64,000 bases of DNA from Parafrankia elaeagni (GTDB lineage Bacteria; Actinomycetota; Actinomycetes; Frankiales; Frankiaceae): the NCBI RefSeq assembly GCF_000374165.1, contig NZ_KB893761.1, positions 124,800 through 188,799 of the forward strand. Direction: 5' to 3'. The notes beneath the pieces are model-generated. The model was given only the letters and a program-made list of their open reading frames with translations, was not told the origin of the DNA and did not search any database. Positions 26,409 to 34,458 of this stretch are shown one piece after another. How positions within the stretch are numbered: position 1 is the stretch's first letter; each line of letters begins with the position of its first letter. The translations under genes were made by a program, and so were the position numbers.

Positions 26409-27761
26409 TCAGGGGCCCGGCTGGGCGGTGGCGCCGGCGGTTGCGGTAGGGGTGGCGGTTGCGGTCGTGCCGAAGGCGCCGGTCGTGCCGGTGCGGCCGC
26501 CCAGCCGGGCCACGGTCGCCAGGTCCAACCCGGCGGCGCGCAGGCCGGGCTCGTCGAGCAGCCGGGCGTCCAGGGCCCGCAGAGCATGCCCTGCCAGCGC
26601 CCGCGCTGTCGCGGGCTCATCCGCCACCGATCCGCGGGAACGAGCCGCCGCGTAGTCCGCGAGCCGGCGCAGGGCGTCCGGCAGGCCCGTGAGCAGGCAG
26701 CCCGCGACAGCGGCATGCCGGCTGACCAGCTGCGCCGGATGCAGGTCCCAGCCCTGGTACAGCCCGCGCGACCAGGCACGGCGGATCAGCCCGGCATGCC
26801 GGCGCCAGCCGGCGTGGACCTCCGCGGCCGGCCCGACGGGCAGCAGGTTGCACGAGCCGTCGGCCACCCGCAGGCCGGTTCCCGCCGCGGTGAGCTGCAT
26901 CAGCGCGGTGGCCAGCTCGACCGCCGGATGGTCGCTGGCCTGGTTGGCCGCACTGACGCCGAGCGCGGCCGAGTAGTCGTAGGTGCCGACGTGCAGCGCG
27001 GCCAGCCGCCCGGGCGCGGCGGCGGCCAGCGCCGGCAGGGCCAGGACCGCGGCCGGGGTCTCGATCTGCACCTCCAGCGGAATCGGCGCGATCCCGAGCC
27101 GCTGTTCGAGCGCCGCCAGGACGTCGCCGAACACCGCGACCTGCTCTGGCGCGCTCACCTTGGGCAGAGTCACCACCAGACCCGGGGGCGGGCCGTCGGT
27201 GCCGGCGAGGGCGGTGAGGAACAGGTCGAGGGTGCGCAGGCCGCGCCGGCGCACGGCCGCGTCGAGCGATTTCGGGCGCAGCCCGTAGACGGCCGGCAGC
27301 GTCCCCGCCGACGCCGCGGCACGCAGTGCCCGGGCAGCCGCGATGGCGTGCGCGTCCTCGACGGCGTCCGGCCGGATGCCGTAACCGTCCTCGAAGTCGA
27401 CCCGCAGATCCTGGACCGGCTCGATGGCCAGGGTGCGCACGACGTGGGTGTGGATGTCCTCGGCGCTCGGCGCCGCGGCGGCGCCGAGCGTGACCTCCGC
27501 GAGCAGGCCCGGGTCGGGCGCGTGCCGCGCCAGCGCCTCCCGGGCCGCCCGGCCCCACGCGGGAACGACGTCCGGCGTGAGCTGGTCGGCGGGCAGGTAA
27601 CAGGTGTGGACGGGCTGGCGGGTCCCCGGATCGCCCGGGAAGCGCGCGGCCAGGACGGCATCGACGCGGGCGAGGCTCCCGGTGAGTGCGGCAAGCACCT
27701 CGTCGGGCAGGGTCACGTCGGTTCCGTCCCCGTCACCGCCGGGGCTCACAGCTGCTGGCAT
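26409..27761 (-). CDS. HpcH/HpaI aldolase / citrate-lyase-like protein (DUF6986 type)
   Basis: TIM-barrel protein related to CitE and HpaI. Visible metal and CoA-site segments are DLRVDFEDGYGIRPD, GLVVTLPKVSAPEQVAVF, PLEVQIETPAAVL and ALHVGTYDYSAALGV; RAWSRGLYQGWDLHPAQL follows near the C terminus. I believe this is the group listed as DUF6986 in databases. A low-complexity Thr/Ala tail ends the protein. It converges on the purine operon. Allantoin breakdown yields glyoxylate, and CitE-fold enzymes include malate synthase-like and malyl-CoA enzymes, so disposal of glyoxylate is a reasonable guess but unproven. Confidence 0.75.
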   Translation of the reverse strand: MPAAVSPGGDGDGTDVTLPDEVLAALTGSLARVDAVLAARFPGDPGTRQPVHTCYLPADQLTPDVVPAWGRAAREALARHAPDPGLLAEVTLGAAAAPSAEDIHTHVVRTLAIEPVQDLRVDFEDGYGIRPDAVEDAHAIAAARALRAAASAGTLPAVYGLRPKSLDAAVRRRGLRTLDLFLTALAGTDGPPPGLVVTLPKVSAPEQVAVFGDVLAALEQRLGIAPIPLEVQIETPAAVLALPALAAAAPGRLAALHVGTYDYSAALGVSAANQASDHPAVELATALMQLTAAGTGLRVADGSCNLLPVGPAAEVHAGWRRHAGLIRRAWSRGLYQGWDLHPAQLVSRHAAVAGCLLTGLPDALRRLADYAAARSRGSVADEPATARALAGHALRALDARLLDEPGLRAAGLDLATVARLGGRTGTTGAFGTTATATPTATAGATAQPGP

Positions 27762-27999
27762 CGGGCGAAGGACGGACAGCTGGCGTAGGAACAGCTGGCG
27801 TAGGAGAGGAGTACGCCGCCGCCGGCGCTTTCTGCGCCGATCGGGGGATTCGGCGGGCGGCGCCGACGGCGGCTGCCTGGGGCGCGATCCGTGCGCGGCC
27901 CGACGCAGGTCGGCTGCTGAGCTGCACGTTTCCGTCTACAGGATACTGCGCCGCAGTACTCCTGCCCAACCTGGGCCAATGCGGTCGAGTCGCTCGAGG
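27762..27999. other. Short intergenic region
   Basis: Between two same-strand genes; ACAGCTGGCGTAGGA is nearly duplicated at 27777-27805. Otherwise nothing recognisable. Confidence 0.4.
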
Positions 28000-29430
28000 T
28001 CACGGGGTGGCACCGGCCTTCTCGAACGCGCCCTGGACCCCGCGGGAGATCTCCCGGTGGCGGCGGAGCATCTCTGTCAGATCGGGGTGCACCGGCATTC
28101 CGTTCTCCACCACGAGGCGCCCGGCCACGACCGTGTGCCTGGCCGCTGTGGGCCCGCACCGCAGCCAGGCGTCGACCGGGTCTGACAGCGCCCCGGCGAA
28201 CGCGACCCCGTCCATCGGCCAGACCACGAGGTCGCCGGCCGCGCCGACGGAGAGCTCGCCGATCTCCCCCGTCCGGCCGAGGCAGGCGGCCCCGCCGCGG
28301 GTGGCCATCTCCAGCGCGTCGCGGGCGGACATCGCGCCGGCTCCGTGCCGGAGCCGGCCGAGCAGCATCGCGGTTCGGGCCTCCAGCCAGAGCGAGGCCG
28401 CGTCGGCCGAGGCGGAGCCGTCGCAGCCCAGGCCGACCGGCACCCCGGCCGCGCGGAACTCGGCGATCGGCGCGAGCCCGCCACCGAGGATCATGTTGCT
28501 GCTCGGGCAGTGGGCCACCCCGGTTCCCCAGGAGCCGAGGCGCACGATCTCGTCGGCGTCGGGGCAGATGCAGTGCGCGACCCAGGCCCGGTCGCTGCCC
28601 CAGCCGACCTCGGCGAACTGGTCGATCGGCCGCCGCCCGAACACCGCCAGGCAGTAGTCGTCCTCCTCGGGATCCTCGGCCAGATGGGTGTGCAGGCGCA
28701 CGTCGAGCGTCTCCGCCAGCTCCGCGGTGGCCTTCATCAGCTCGGGGCTCACCGAGAACGGGGAGCACGGCGCGAGTGCCACCCGGATCATCGCCCCGTG
28801 GGAGGGGTCGTGATGCCTGGCCACGAGCCGGGCGGAGTCGGCCAGAATCTCGTCCGGGTCCTGCACGACGGAGTCGGGGGGAAGACCGCCGTCCTTCGCC
28901 GAAAGCGACATCGAACCGCGGGTCGGGTGGAACCGCATCCCGAGCAGGCGCGCCGCCGCGATCTCGGCCGAAACGAGATCGCCGCCGCCGCGCGGGTGGA
29001 CGTAGAGATGGTCCGTGGACGTCGTACAGCCACCCAGCGCCAGTTCCGTCAGGCCCACGTAGGCGGAGGTGTGCACCGCCTCCTCGTCCAGCCGGGACCA
29101 GAGCGGGTAGAGCGTTTTCAACCAGGTGAAAAGCGTCCCGCCCAGCGCCGGGGCGAAGGAACGGGTGAGGTTCTGGTAGATGTGGTGATGCGTGTTCACC
29201 AGCCCCGGTGTGACCAGGGCGCCGTCGGCTCGCAGCGTGCGGGTCGCGGCGGGCGGCGGCTCGGCGGGGCCGCCGATCGCGGCTACGAGACCGTCGGTGA
29301 TCGCCACCCAGCCACCTGGAATCTCGCGGCGGGCGGCGTCGACGGTCGCGACCAGTTCCGCGCCCGTCACCAGGAGATCGGCGACGGGGCTGGCAACGGG
29401 GGAGCCCACAGCCGGGCCGGGTGCGGTCAT
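28000..29430 (-). CDS. 8-oxoguanine deaminase-like amidohydrolase (guanine deaminase/AtzA group)
   Basis: Zinc amidohydrolase, 476 residues. Ligands are NTHHHIYQNLTR, HTHLAEDPEEDDYC, AHCICPDADEI and LGCDGSASAD, with the 8-oxoguanine deaminase hallmark AHCPSSNMILGGGLAP. LAPCSPFSVS is also typical. Deamination of 8-oxoguanine yields urate, which would feed the neighbouring pathway. The ATG at 29430 is the homologous start; a longer open frame upstream has no protein-like content. It lies back to back with the SpoU methyltransferase. Confidence 0.87.
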   Translation of the reverse strand: MTAPGPAVGSPVASPVADLLVTGAELVATVDAARREIPGGWVAITDGLVAAIGGPAEPPPAATRTLRADGALVTPGLVNTHHHIYQNLTRSFAPALGGTLFTWLKTLYPLWSRLDEEAVHTSAYVGLTELALGGCTTSTDHLYVHPRGGGDLVSAEIAAARLLGMRFHPTRGSMSLSAKDGGLPPDSVVQDPDEILADSARLVARHHDPSHGAMIRVALAPCSPFSVSPELMKATAELAETLDVRLHTHLAEDPEEDDYCLAVFGRRPIDQFAEVGWGSDRAWVAHCICPDADEIVRLGSWGTGVAHCPSSNMILGGGLAPIAEFRAAGVPVGLGCDGSASADAASLWLEARTAMLLGRLRHGAGAMSARDALEMATRGGAACLGRTGEIGELSVGAAGDLVVWPMDGVAFAGALSDPVDAWLRCGPTAARHTVVAGRLVVENGMPVHPDLTEMLRRHREISRGVQGAFEKAGATP

Positions 29431-29505
29431 GGGCCCGATTCTGCTGGTACGGAGTTTCGTGGGGGTGACACCGGTACCGGGGTGAGAGCAGGAGCGGGAG
29501 CAGGG

Positions 29506-30348
29506 GTGGCAGTGGAGCAGGGCAGCAGGTTCATCGTCATCGACGATCCGGCGGACCCGCGCGTCGCGGACTATGTCGCGCTGACCGACGTGGCGCTGCG
29601 CCGGCGCAGGGAGCCGGCCGAGGGTCTGTTCATCGCCGAGGGCGAGCGGGTGATCGAGCGGGCGCTGCGCGCCGGCTACCGACCACGGTCGGTGCTGGTG
29701 TCCCCGGCGCGCCTCGCCGGGGTTCCGGAGCGGATCTGGGCGGAGCCGGCCGCCGGCGACCCGCCGCCCGTGTTCGTCGCCGGGCCGCCCGTACTCGAGG
29801 CGATCACCGGTTTCGAGGTCCATCGCGGGGCGTTGGCGTCGATGTGTCGGCGCCCCGCGCTCGCCCCCGCCCAGGTTCTCGCCGCCGCCCGTCGGGTGCT
29901 CGTCTGCGAGGACCTGGTCAGCCACACCAACCTCGGCGCGATCTTCAGATCGGCGGCGGGCCTGGGCATGGACGCCGTCCTGCTGAGCCCGCGGTGCGCC
30001 GACCCGCTGTACCGCCGGTCGGTGCGGGTCTCCATGGGGGAGGTCTTCGCCGTGCCCTACGCCCGGCTCGACCCATGGCCCGGCGCACTGGATCTGGTGC
30101 GCGCCGCGGGTTTCGAGGTGGTGGCGCTGACCCCCGCCTCCGACGCCGAGGAGCTGACACCGGCCTGGGGAGCGGCGGCGGACCGGGTGGCGCTGCTGCT
30201 GGGGACGGAAGGCGCCGGGCTCAGCGAGGCGACGCAGGCGGCAGCGACGAGGAGGGCACGGATCCCGATGGCCCACGGCGTGGACTCGCTCAACGTCGCC
30301 GCCACCGCCGCGATCGCCTGCTACCTGCTGGGCATCCGGTCCCGCTGA
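29506..30348 (+). CDS. SpoU/TrmH-family RNA 2'-O-methyltransferase
   Basis: SPOUT-fold enzyme that methylates rRNA or tRNA ribose using S-adenosylmethionine. It has the N-terminal substrate-binding part (EGLFIAEGERVIERAL), then the knot motifs: VLVCEDLVSHTNLGAIFRSA (motif 1 with the Asn), LLLGTEGAGLSEATQ (motif 2) and RIPMAHGVDSLNVAATAAI (motif 3). Length 280 residues. GTG 29506 follows GGAG at five bases; GTG 29512 is also possible. Housekeeping gene not obviously tied to its neighbours. Confidence 0.9.
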   Translation: MAVEQGSRFIVIDDPADPRVADYVALTDVALRRRREPAEGLFIAEGERVIERALRAGYRPRSVLVSPARLAGVPERIWAEPAAGDPPPVFVAGPPVLEAITGFEVHRGALASMCRRPALAPAQVLAAARRVLVCEDLVSHTNLGAIFRSAAGLGMDAVLLSPRCADPLYRRSVRVSMGEVFAVPYARLDPWPGALDLVRAAGFEVVALTPASDAEELTPAWGAAADRVALLLGTEGAGLSEATQAAATRRARIPMAHGVDSLNVAATAAIACYLLGIRSR

Positions 30349-30439
30349 CTGCCGGGCACCCGTTGCCGCTGGCCGTCCGTTCGGCTCGCGCTGGCCGTCC
30401 CGTTCTGCGCGCCGGCGCCCCGCGCAGCATGCTGGCAGC

Positions 30440-31477
30440 ATGACCTCCGACGGTGGCCCGGTCGCGGACGAGGATCCCGGGCCGGACGCGCCGGGCTATG
30501 CCGGGCTGGCGACGTTCGCCGGCCTGCCCTGGATGCCCGGCCTCGGTGAGCTGCGCGAGCGCCGGCCCGACATGGCCGTCGTCGGCGCGCCGTTCGACAT
30601 CGCGACCACCCACCGACCGGGTGCCCGGTTCGGCCCGCGGGCACTGCGCGCCCAGGCGTACAACCCCGGCACCTACCACCTCGACCTCGGAGTCGAGATC
30701 TTCGACTGGCTGGACGTCGTCGACGCCGGTGACGCGCACTGCCCGCACGGCCTCACGGAGGCCTCCCACCGCAACATCCGGACGAAGGTCCGGCAGATCG
30801 CGGAGCTCGGCATCAGGCCGCTGATCCTCGGAGGTGACCACTCGATCACCTGGCCGGCGGCGAGCGGGGTCGCCGAGGCGGTCGGGTGGGGCGAGATCGG
30901 GCTGCTCCACTTCGACGCGCATGCCGACACCGCGGACATCATCGACGGGAACCTGGCGTCGCACGGGACGCCGATGCGCCGACTGATCGAGTCCGGCGCG
31001 GTGCGGGGGCGCAACTTCGTCCAGGTGGGGCTGCGCGGCTACTGGCCGCCACCGGACGTCTTCGCCTGGATGCGGGACCAGGGGATGCGCTGGCACCTGA
31101 TGCAGGAGATCTGGGAGCGCGGCAGCCGCGAGGTCATCACCGAGGCGATCGCGCAGGCGGTGGACGGCTGCCGCGCGCTCTACCTGTCGGTGGACATCGA
31201 CGTGCTCGACCCGGGCTTCGCCCCCGGCACCGGCACGCCTGAGCCCGGCGGCATGACGCCGGTGGACCTGCTGCGGGCCGTCCGGCAGATAGCGCTGGAC
31301 ACGCCGATCGTGGCGGCGGACATCGTCGAGGTGTCGCCGCCGTACGACCACGCGGACACGACGGTCAACAGCGCCCACCGGGTGGCCCTGGAAATCTTCG
31401 CCGCGCTCGCGCACCGCCGCCGAACCGAGGCCGGCGAGACGCCGGACCTGCCCGGGAAGGCTCCCGACAGCTGCTGA
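30440..31477 (+). CDS. Agmatinase-family ureohydrolase
   Basis: Manganese ureohydrolase of the arginase/agmatinase fold. Metal ligands are GGDHSITWPA, LLHFDAHADTAD and LSVDIDVLDPGFAPGTGTPEPGG, all intact. 345 residues, with a charged C-terminal tail. Members release urea from agmatine, guanidinobutyrate, guanidine or similar compounds, and the specificity cannot be read here. Urea production would fit the nearby urease. Confidence 0.87.
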   Translation: MTSDGGPVADEDPGPDAPGYAGLATFAGLPWMPGLGELRERRPDMAVVGAPFDIATTHRPGARFGPRALRAQAYNPGTYHLDLGVEIFDWLDVVDAGDAHCPHGLTEASHRNIRTKVRQIAELGIRPLILGGDHSITWPAASGVAEAVGWGEIGLLHFDAHADTADIIDGNLASHGTPMRRLIESGAVRGRNFVQVGLRGYWPPPDVFAWMRDQGMRWHLMQEIWERGSREVITEAIAQAVDGCRALYLSVDIDVLDPGFAPGTGTPEPGGMTPVDLLRAVRQIALDTPIVAADIVEVSPPYDHADTTVNSAHRVALEIFAALAHRRRTEAGETPDLPGKAPDSC

Positions 31478-31519
31478 CCCTGCCCACAACCAGACCCTGC
31501 CCACAACCAGACCCTGCCC
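31476..31519 (+). repeat. 17-bp direct repeats after the ureohydrolase gene
   Basis: GACCCTGCCCACAACCA is present twice exactly (31476-31492 and 31493-31509) with a third partial copy to 31519, starting at the stop codon of the ureohydrolase gene. Noncoding. Confidence 0.85.
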
Positions 31520-31538
31520 GTGGCCGGGACGGATCCCC

Positions 31539-32264
31539 TCAGGCCGCGGTGGGCTCCTTCAGCGCGAGTATCTCGCGGGCCGTTCCGACCTGCAGGATCC
31601 GTCCCTCGCTCAGCACGGCGACCCGGTCGGCGAGTGCCAGGGCCTCGTCCCGGTCGGCAGTGGAATGCACGACGGTGATACCGACCTGTCGCTGCACGGT
31701 CCTCAGGTCCTCCCGAAGCGCGGACCGCAGCCGTCCGTCTACGGATCGAAGAGGGTCGTCGAGTACCAGGATCCGCGGGCGGACCACGAGGGCACGGGCC
31801 AGAGCCACCCGCTGCTGTTGTTCACCAGAAAGCTGAGGGGGACGCCGCCGCGCGTATTCCGACATTTGGACGGCAGCGAGTGCGGAGCGCACCCGGATCG
31901 ACGTCTCCGCGCGACCGGGTGTCGCCCGGGCGCCGGCATGACGCAGCCCGAACGCCACATTTGCGGCGACATCCAGGAAGGGAAACAAGGTATAACCGCC
32001 GAATATCGCGCTGACCGTGTGACGGTACGTGGACGAGCCGCTCGCATCCTCGCCGTCGACGAGAACCCGACCGGATGACGGCTGGTCGGCTCCCGTGAGC
32101 AGCCGGAGAGCGGCCGTCTTGCCGCTCCCCGACGGACCATGGAGACAGAAGTACTCACCGGCGTTGATCGTCAGACTGACCTCGTCGAGTGCGGTGACGT
32201 CGCCGAACCGCCGGCGCACTCCGACAAGATCGATCCGGCCGGTGCGACGGCCGCTTTCCGCCAT
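31539..32264 (-). CDS. Orphan ABC ATPase with altered Q-loop and Walker B
   Basis: A 241-residue PotA-like ATP-binding protein without the usual C-terminal TOBE domain. Walker A is HGPSGSGKT and the signature LSGEQQQRVALARAL is good. The Q-loop Gln is missing (AIFGGYTLFPFLD where relatives have VFQ), and Walker B ends LVLDDPLRSVD with Asp for the catalytic Glu; the H-loop reads VVHSTADRDEAL. ATP binding is likely, efficient hydrolysis doubtful. ATG 32264. No permease or binding protein is adjacent. It may serve a remote transporter or a non-transport role. Confidence 0.8.
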   Translation of the reverse strand: MAESGRRTGRIDLVGVRRRFGDVTALDEVSLTINAGEYFCLHGPSGSGKTAALRLLTGADQPSSGRVLVDGEDASGSSTYRHTVSAIFGGYTLFPFLDVAANVAFGLRHAGARATPGRAETSIRVRSALAAVQMSEYARRRPPQLSGEQQQRVALARALVVRPRILVLDDPLRSVDGRLRSALREDLRTVQRQVGITVVHSTADRDEALALADRVAVLSEGRILQVGTAREILALKEPTAA

Positions 32265-32497
32265 ACTCACCCCCAGCTGCCCCGACCTGCCCTGATGCGG
32301 ACGGGGCGGAAACGACAGTCTCATCTCGGCCCGGGCTGGTATCGCCCGCCCCGCCGCCCGCGCGGGCCCGATCGCCCGCGGATGGAGTCTGTTGGGCCTG
32401 CGGTTGTCTGACGCTCCCCGCCCGGACCTGCGCGGGGCCTGCGCCGCGTGCGCGGGGCCGCCGGGTGGGAGAACGTCACCGCTGATCGGAAACGTGA
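32265..32497. other. Short intergenic region
   Basis: Between two same-strand genes; no hairpin or promoter pattern stood out. Confidence 0.35.
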
Positions 32498-32965
32498 TCA
32501 GGAACGCGGATCGAGGTGGAGCGCATCCTCTTCCGCGGTGCGCCGCCATGCCTGCTCGTCAGCGGATCGCCGCCGCTGGTGGGCCCCGTCAGGGCCTTCC
32601 ACGACCTGGTCCGGACCGGAGTCGTCGAACATCGAATCTCCGGACGACCTGCCGGTGAGAAAATCAACATCCTCGTCGCGCCCCGCACCGGCACCGTCCG
32701 TCTCCGCGTACGGATCCGGATCAGGGACCTCCGCGGCGAGCTGTCGATCAAAGGACGACGAGCGCTCCTCCCGCGGCGTGAGTGGATTGCGGATCAGGCT
32801 GCTCGGCCGGTCCGGCGGATCCCAGCTGTCGTCGAGGGGATCGAGACCGGCATCGGTCGTCCCCAGATCGTCGCTGTCGGTGATCTCGGCACGTTCCAGC
32901 GGGGAGCTGCCGTCGAGGTCACGGACGTCGACGTCGGGCTGGCTGTCCGAGGCGGGCCATGTCAT
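32498..32965 (-). CDS. DUF5709-like acidic protein
   Basis: A 155-residue, very acidic, probably disordered protein. LDDSWDPPDRPSSLIRNPLT followed by EERSSSFDRQLAAEVPD resembles the DUF5709 pattern (DEGYSPPERP...LDQRLAEEVPD) common in actinobacteria. ATG 32965 follows GGAGG at six bases; an upstream in-frame ATG at 32989 exists. The role is unknown; related genes are often found beside stress or SigB-linked genes, which is not testable here. Confidence 0.7.
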   Translation of the reverse strand: MTWPASDSQPDVDVRDLDGSSPLERAEITDSDDLGTTDAGLDPLDDSWDPPDRPSSLIRNPLTPREERSSSFDRQLAAEVPDPDPYAETDGAGAGRDEDVDFLTGRSSGDSMFDDSGPDQVVEGPDGAHQRRRSADEQAWRRTAEEDALHLDPRS

Positions 32966-33170
32966 CGCTGCCTCCTGTTCCGGGTACAACGGCCGAGCTG
33001 TTGCGGCATGAACGCGGACGGGGCGACCGGATCACGCGATGCTCCGACCGCTCCCGACCATGGCCCTTCCCGAGCACGACCGGGCTAACCGGGCCATCTG
33101 TCCAGTACTCGGCGGCGTTGCGCACCCCCGATGCGGGAAGGGGAGGGGATAACGTATAGCGTCCCCAAAT

Positions 33171-34337
33171 GTGGCTACTGTTGCTGAGCGGATTCTCGGG
33201 CAGCTCGCGCTGATTCCCGAGGGACAGGATGACGGCTCGCTGGCAGCGGCGATCAACGCGAATCGCGCAACGGTCAACCAGGTCTGCCGCCGCCTCGCGG
33301 CGCAGGGCGGCCTGGAGCGGGGCCCGGGCCCCGGCGGCCTGATCGTCAACAGGCTGCCGGCGAGGGCTGGTTCCGCGGCGGCCTCCGCACTGGCGGCGGA
33401 ACCAGCCTCGGAGGCGCTTCCGGCCGCCTCGGAAGTGTTGCCCGCACCCACTGTTCTGCCCGCACCATCCATGGGCCCGTCAGAGCCGGAGCCTGTGGCT
33501 GTCGAGCCGGAGCCTGTGGTCGTCGAGCCGGAGCCTGTGGCTGTCGAGCCGGAGCCTGTGGTCGTCGAGCCGGAGCCTGTGGCTGTCGAGCCGGAGCCTG
33601 TGGTCGTCGAGCCGGAGCCTGTGGCTGTCGAGCCGGAGCCTGTGGTCGTCGAGCCGGCCGAGGTCGCGCCGGATGCGGCTGTACCGGATGAGGCCGTACC
33701 GGTCGCTCCGGTTCCCGGGCAGGAGGTGGCTGACGAGACCGTCGTCGGCGCTTCCGTCCGGGCTGTTGATCCCGAGGATCACCTGGATCCGGAGGGTCGA
33801 GACCACGCGACGGATGACGAGGGCGCCGCGGATCCGGCGTCCGAGGTGGTCCGTGCGGAGAACGTCGAGGTGGTCGCCGTGGCCGTGCCGGCGTCCCCGC
33901 CGATCGCGCCGGCGGCCGTGAACAGCGGCCCGGCGCGGGACGGTCTCGCGGACGTGGACGCGGTCGCCGCGCTCGGTCAGATGATCGCGGCGATCGACGA
34001 GACGGTCGCGGCGATCGCGGCCACGGCGGCGCCCCGGCCCGTGACCTCGGTGCCGGTGGAGGTGCCCGCGTCACCTCATGATGGCGGTGCCGGCGCCGGT
34101 GGCCACGAGGGGAACGGGCGGGTGGTCGACGTCGTTTCGGCCGACGTCGTTTCGGTCGAGGTCGAGGCCGAGGCCCCGGCCGCCGCGGGACCCGCGGCGG
34201 CGGAGCCGGAGGCCGGTCAGCCGCCGGCAGCCGACGGCAGTGCGGAGGCTGCCGGCAGTGAGGCTGCCGGTAGCCCGGTCACACCTGCGGTTCGCCGGAC
34301 GTGGTGGCGGCGGTTGTTCGTACGCGGCAACGGATGA
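33171..34337 (+). CDS. Winged-helix-like protein with long EPEPV repeat tail
   Basis: The first 60 residues look like a helix-turn-helix: ERILGQLALIPEGQDDGSLA, then NRATVNQVCRRLAAQGGLER and a GPGGLIVNR wing. The remaining 330 residues are low complexity, dominated by eight 7-residue units EPEPVAV/EPEPVVV and then Ala/Glu/Val-rich sequence, ending in the basic RRTWWRRLFVRGNG. The start is GTG 33171. A purine-rich GGGGAGGGG lies 20 bases upstream, too far for a normal site, so a leaderless transcript is possible. Function unknown; the tail may be a flexible or surface-binding spacer. Confidence 0.65.
   Translation: MATVAERILGQLALIPEGQDDGSLAAAINANRATVNQVCRRLAAQGGLERGPGPGGLIVNRLPARAGSAAASALAAEPASEALPAASEVLPAPTVLPAPSMGPSEPEPVAVEPEPVVVEPEPVAVEPEPVVVEPEPVAVEPEPVVVEPEPVAVEPEPVVVEPAEVAPDAAVPDEAVPVAPVPGQEVADETVVGASVRAVDPEDHLDPEGRDHATDDEGAADPASEVVRAENVEVVAVAVPASPPIAPAAVNSGPARDGLADVDAVAALGQMIAAIDETVAAIAATAAPRPVTSVPVEVPASPHDGGAGAGGHEGNGRVVDVVSADVVSVEVEAEAPAAAGPAAAEPEAGQPPAADGSAEAAGSEAAGSPVTPAVRRTWWRRLFVRGNG
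33483..33650 (+). repeat. Eight tandem 21-bp units (42-bp alternating period)
   Basis: Units beginning GAGCCGGAGCCTGTGG alternate between GCTGTC and GTCGTC endings, so the exact period is 42 bp. They encode EPEPVAV and EPEPVVV. The near-perfect DNA identity implies recent expansion or ongoing homogenisation. Confidence 0.92.
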
Positions 34338-34458
34338 GCTGGTGGCCCGGTGCGGAGTCCCGCTGCCAGCGGTGACGTTCTCACTGTCGGTAGCCTGGCC
34401 GGCGTAGCCCGCGCGGAGCTCGTGGCGTGTGAGCGTCATCGATCAATCAGAGGAGTGC

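Noticed and set aside
26021-27761. Uricase in the purine operon
   Set aside because: I looked for uricase-type motifs between HIU hydrolase and the CitE-like gene and throughout 16-31 kb on both strands and found none.
33483-33650. CRISPR array
   Set aside because: The units are contiguous 21-mers without unique spacers and lie in a coding frame. No other region shows repeat-spacer structure and no cas genes are present.
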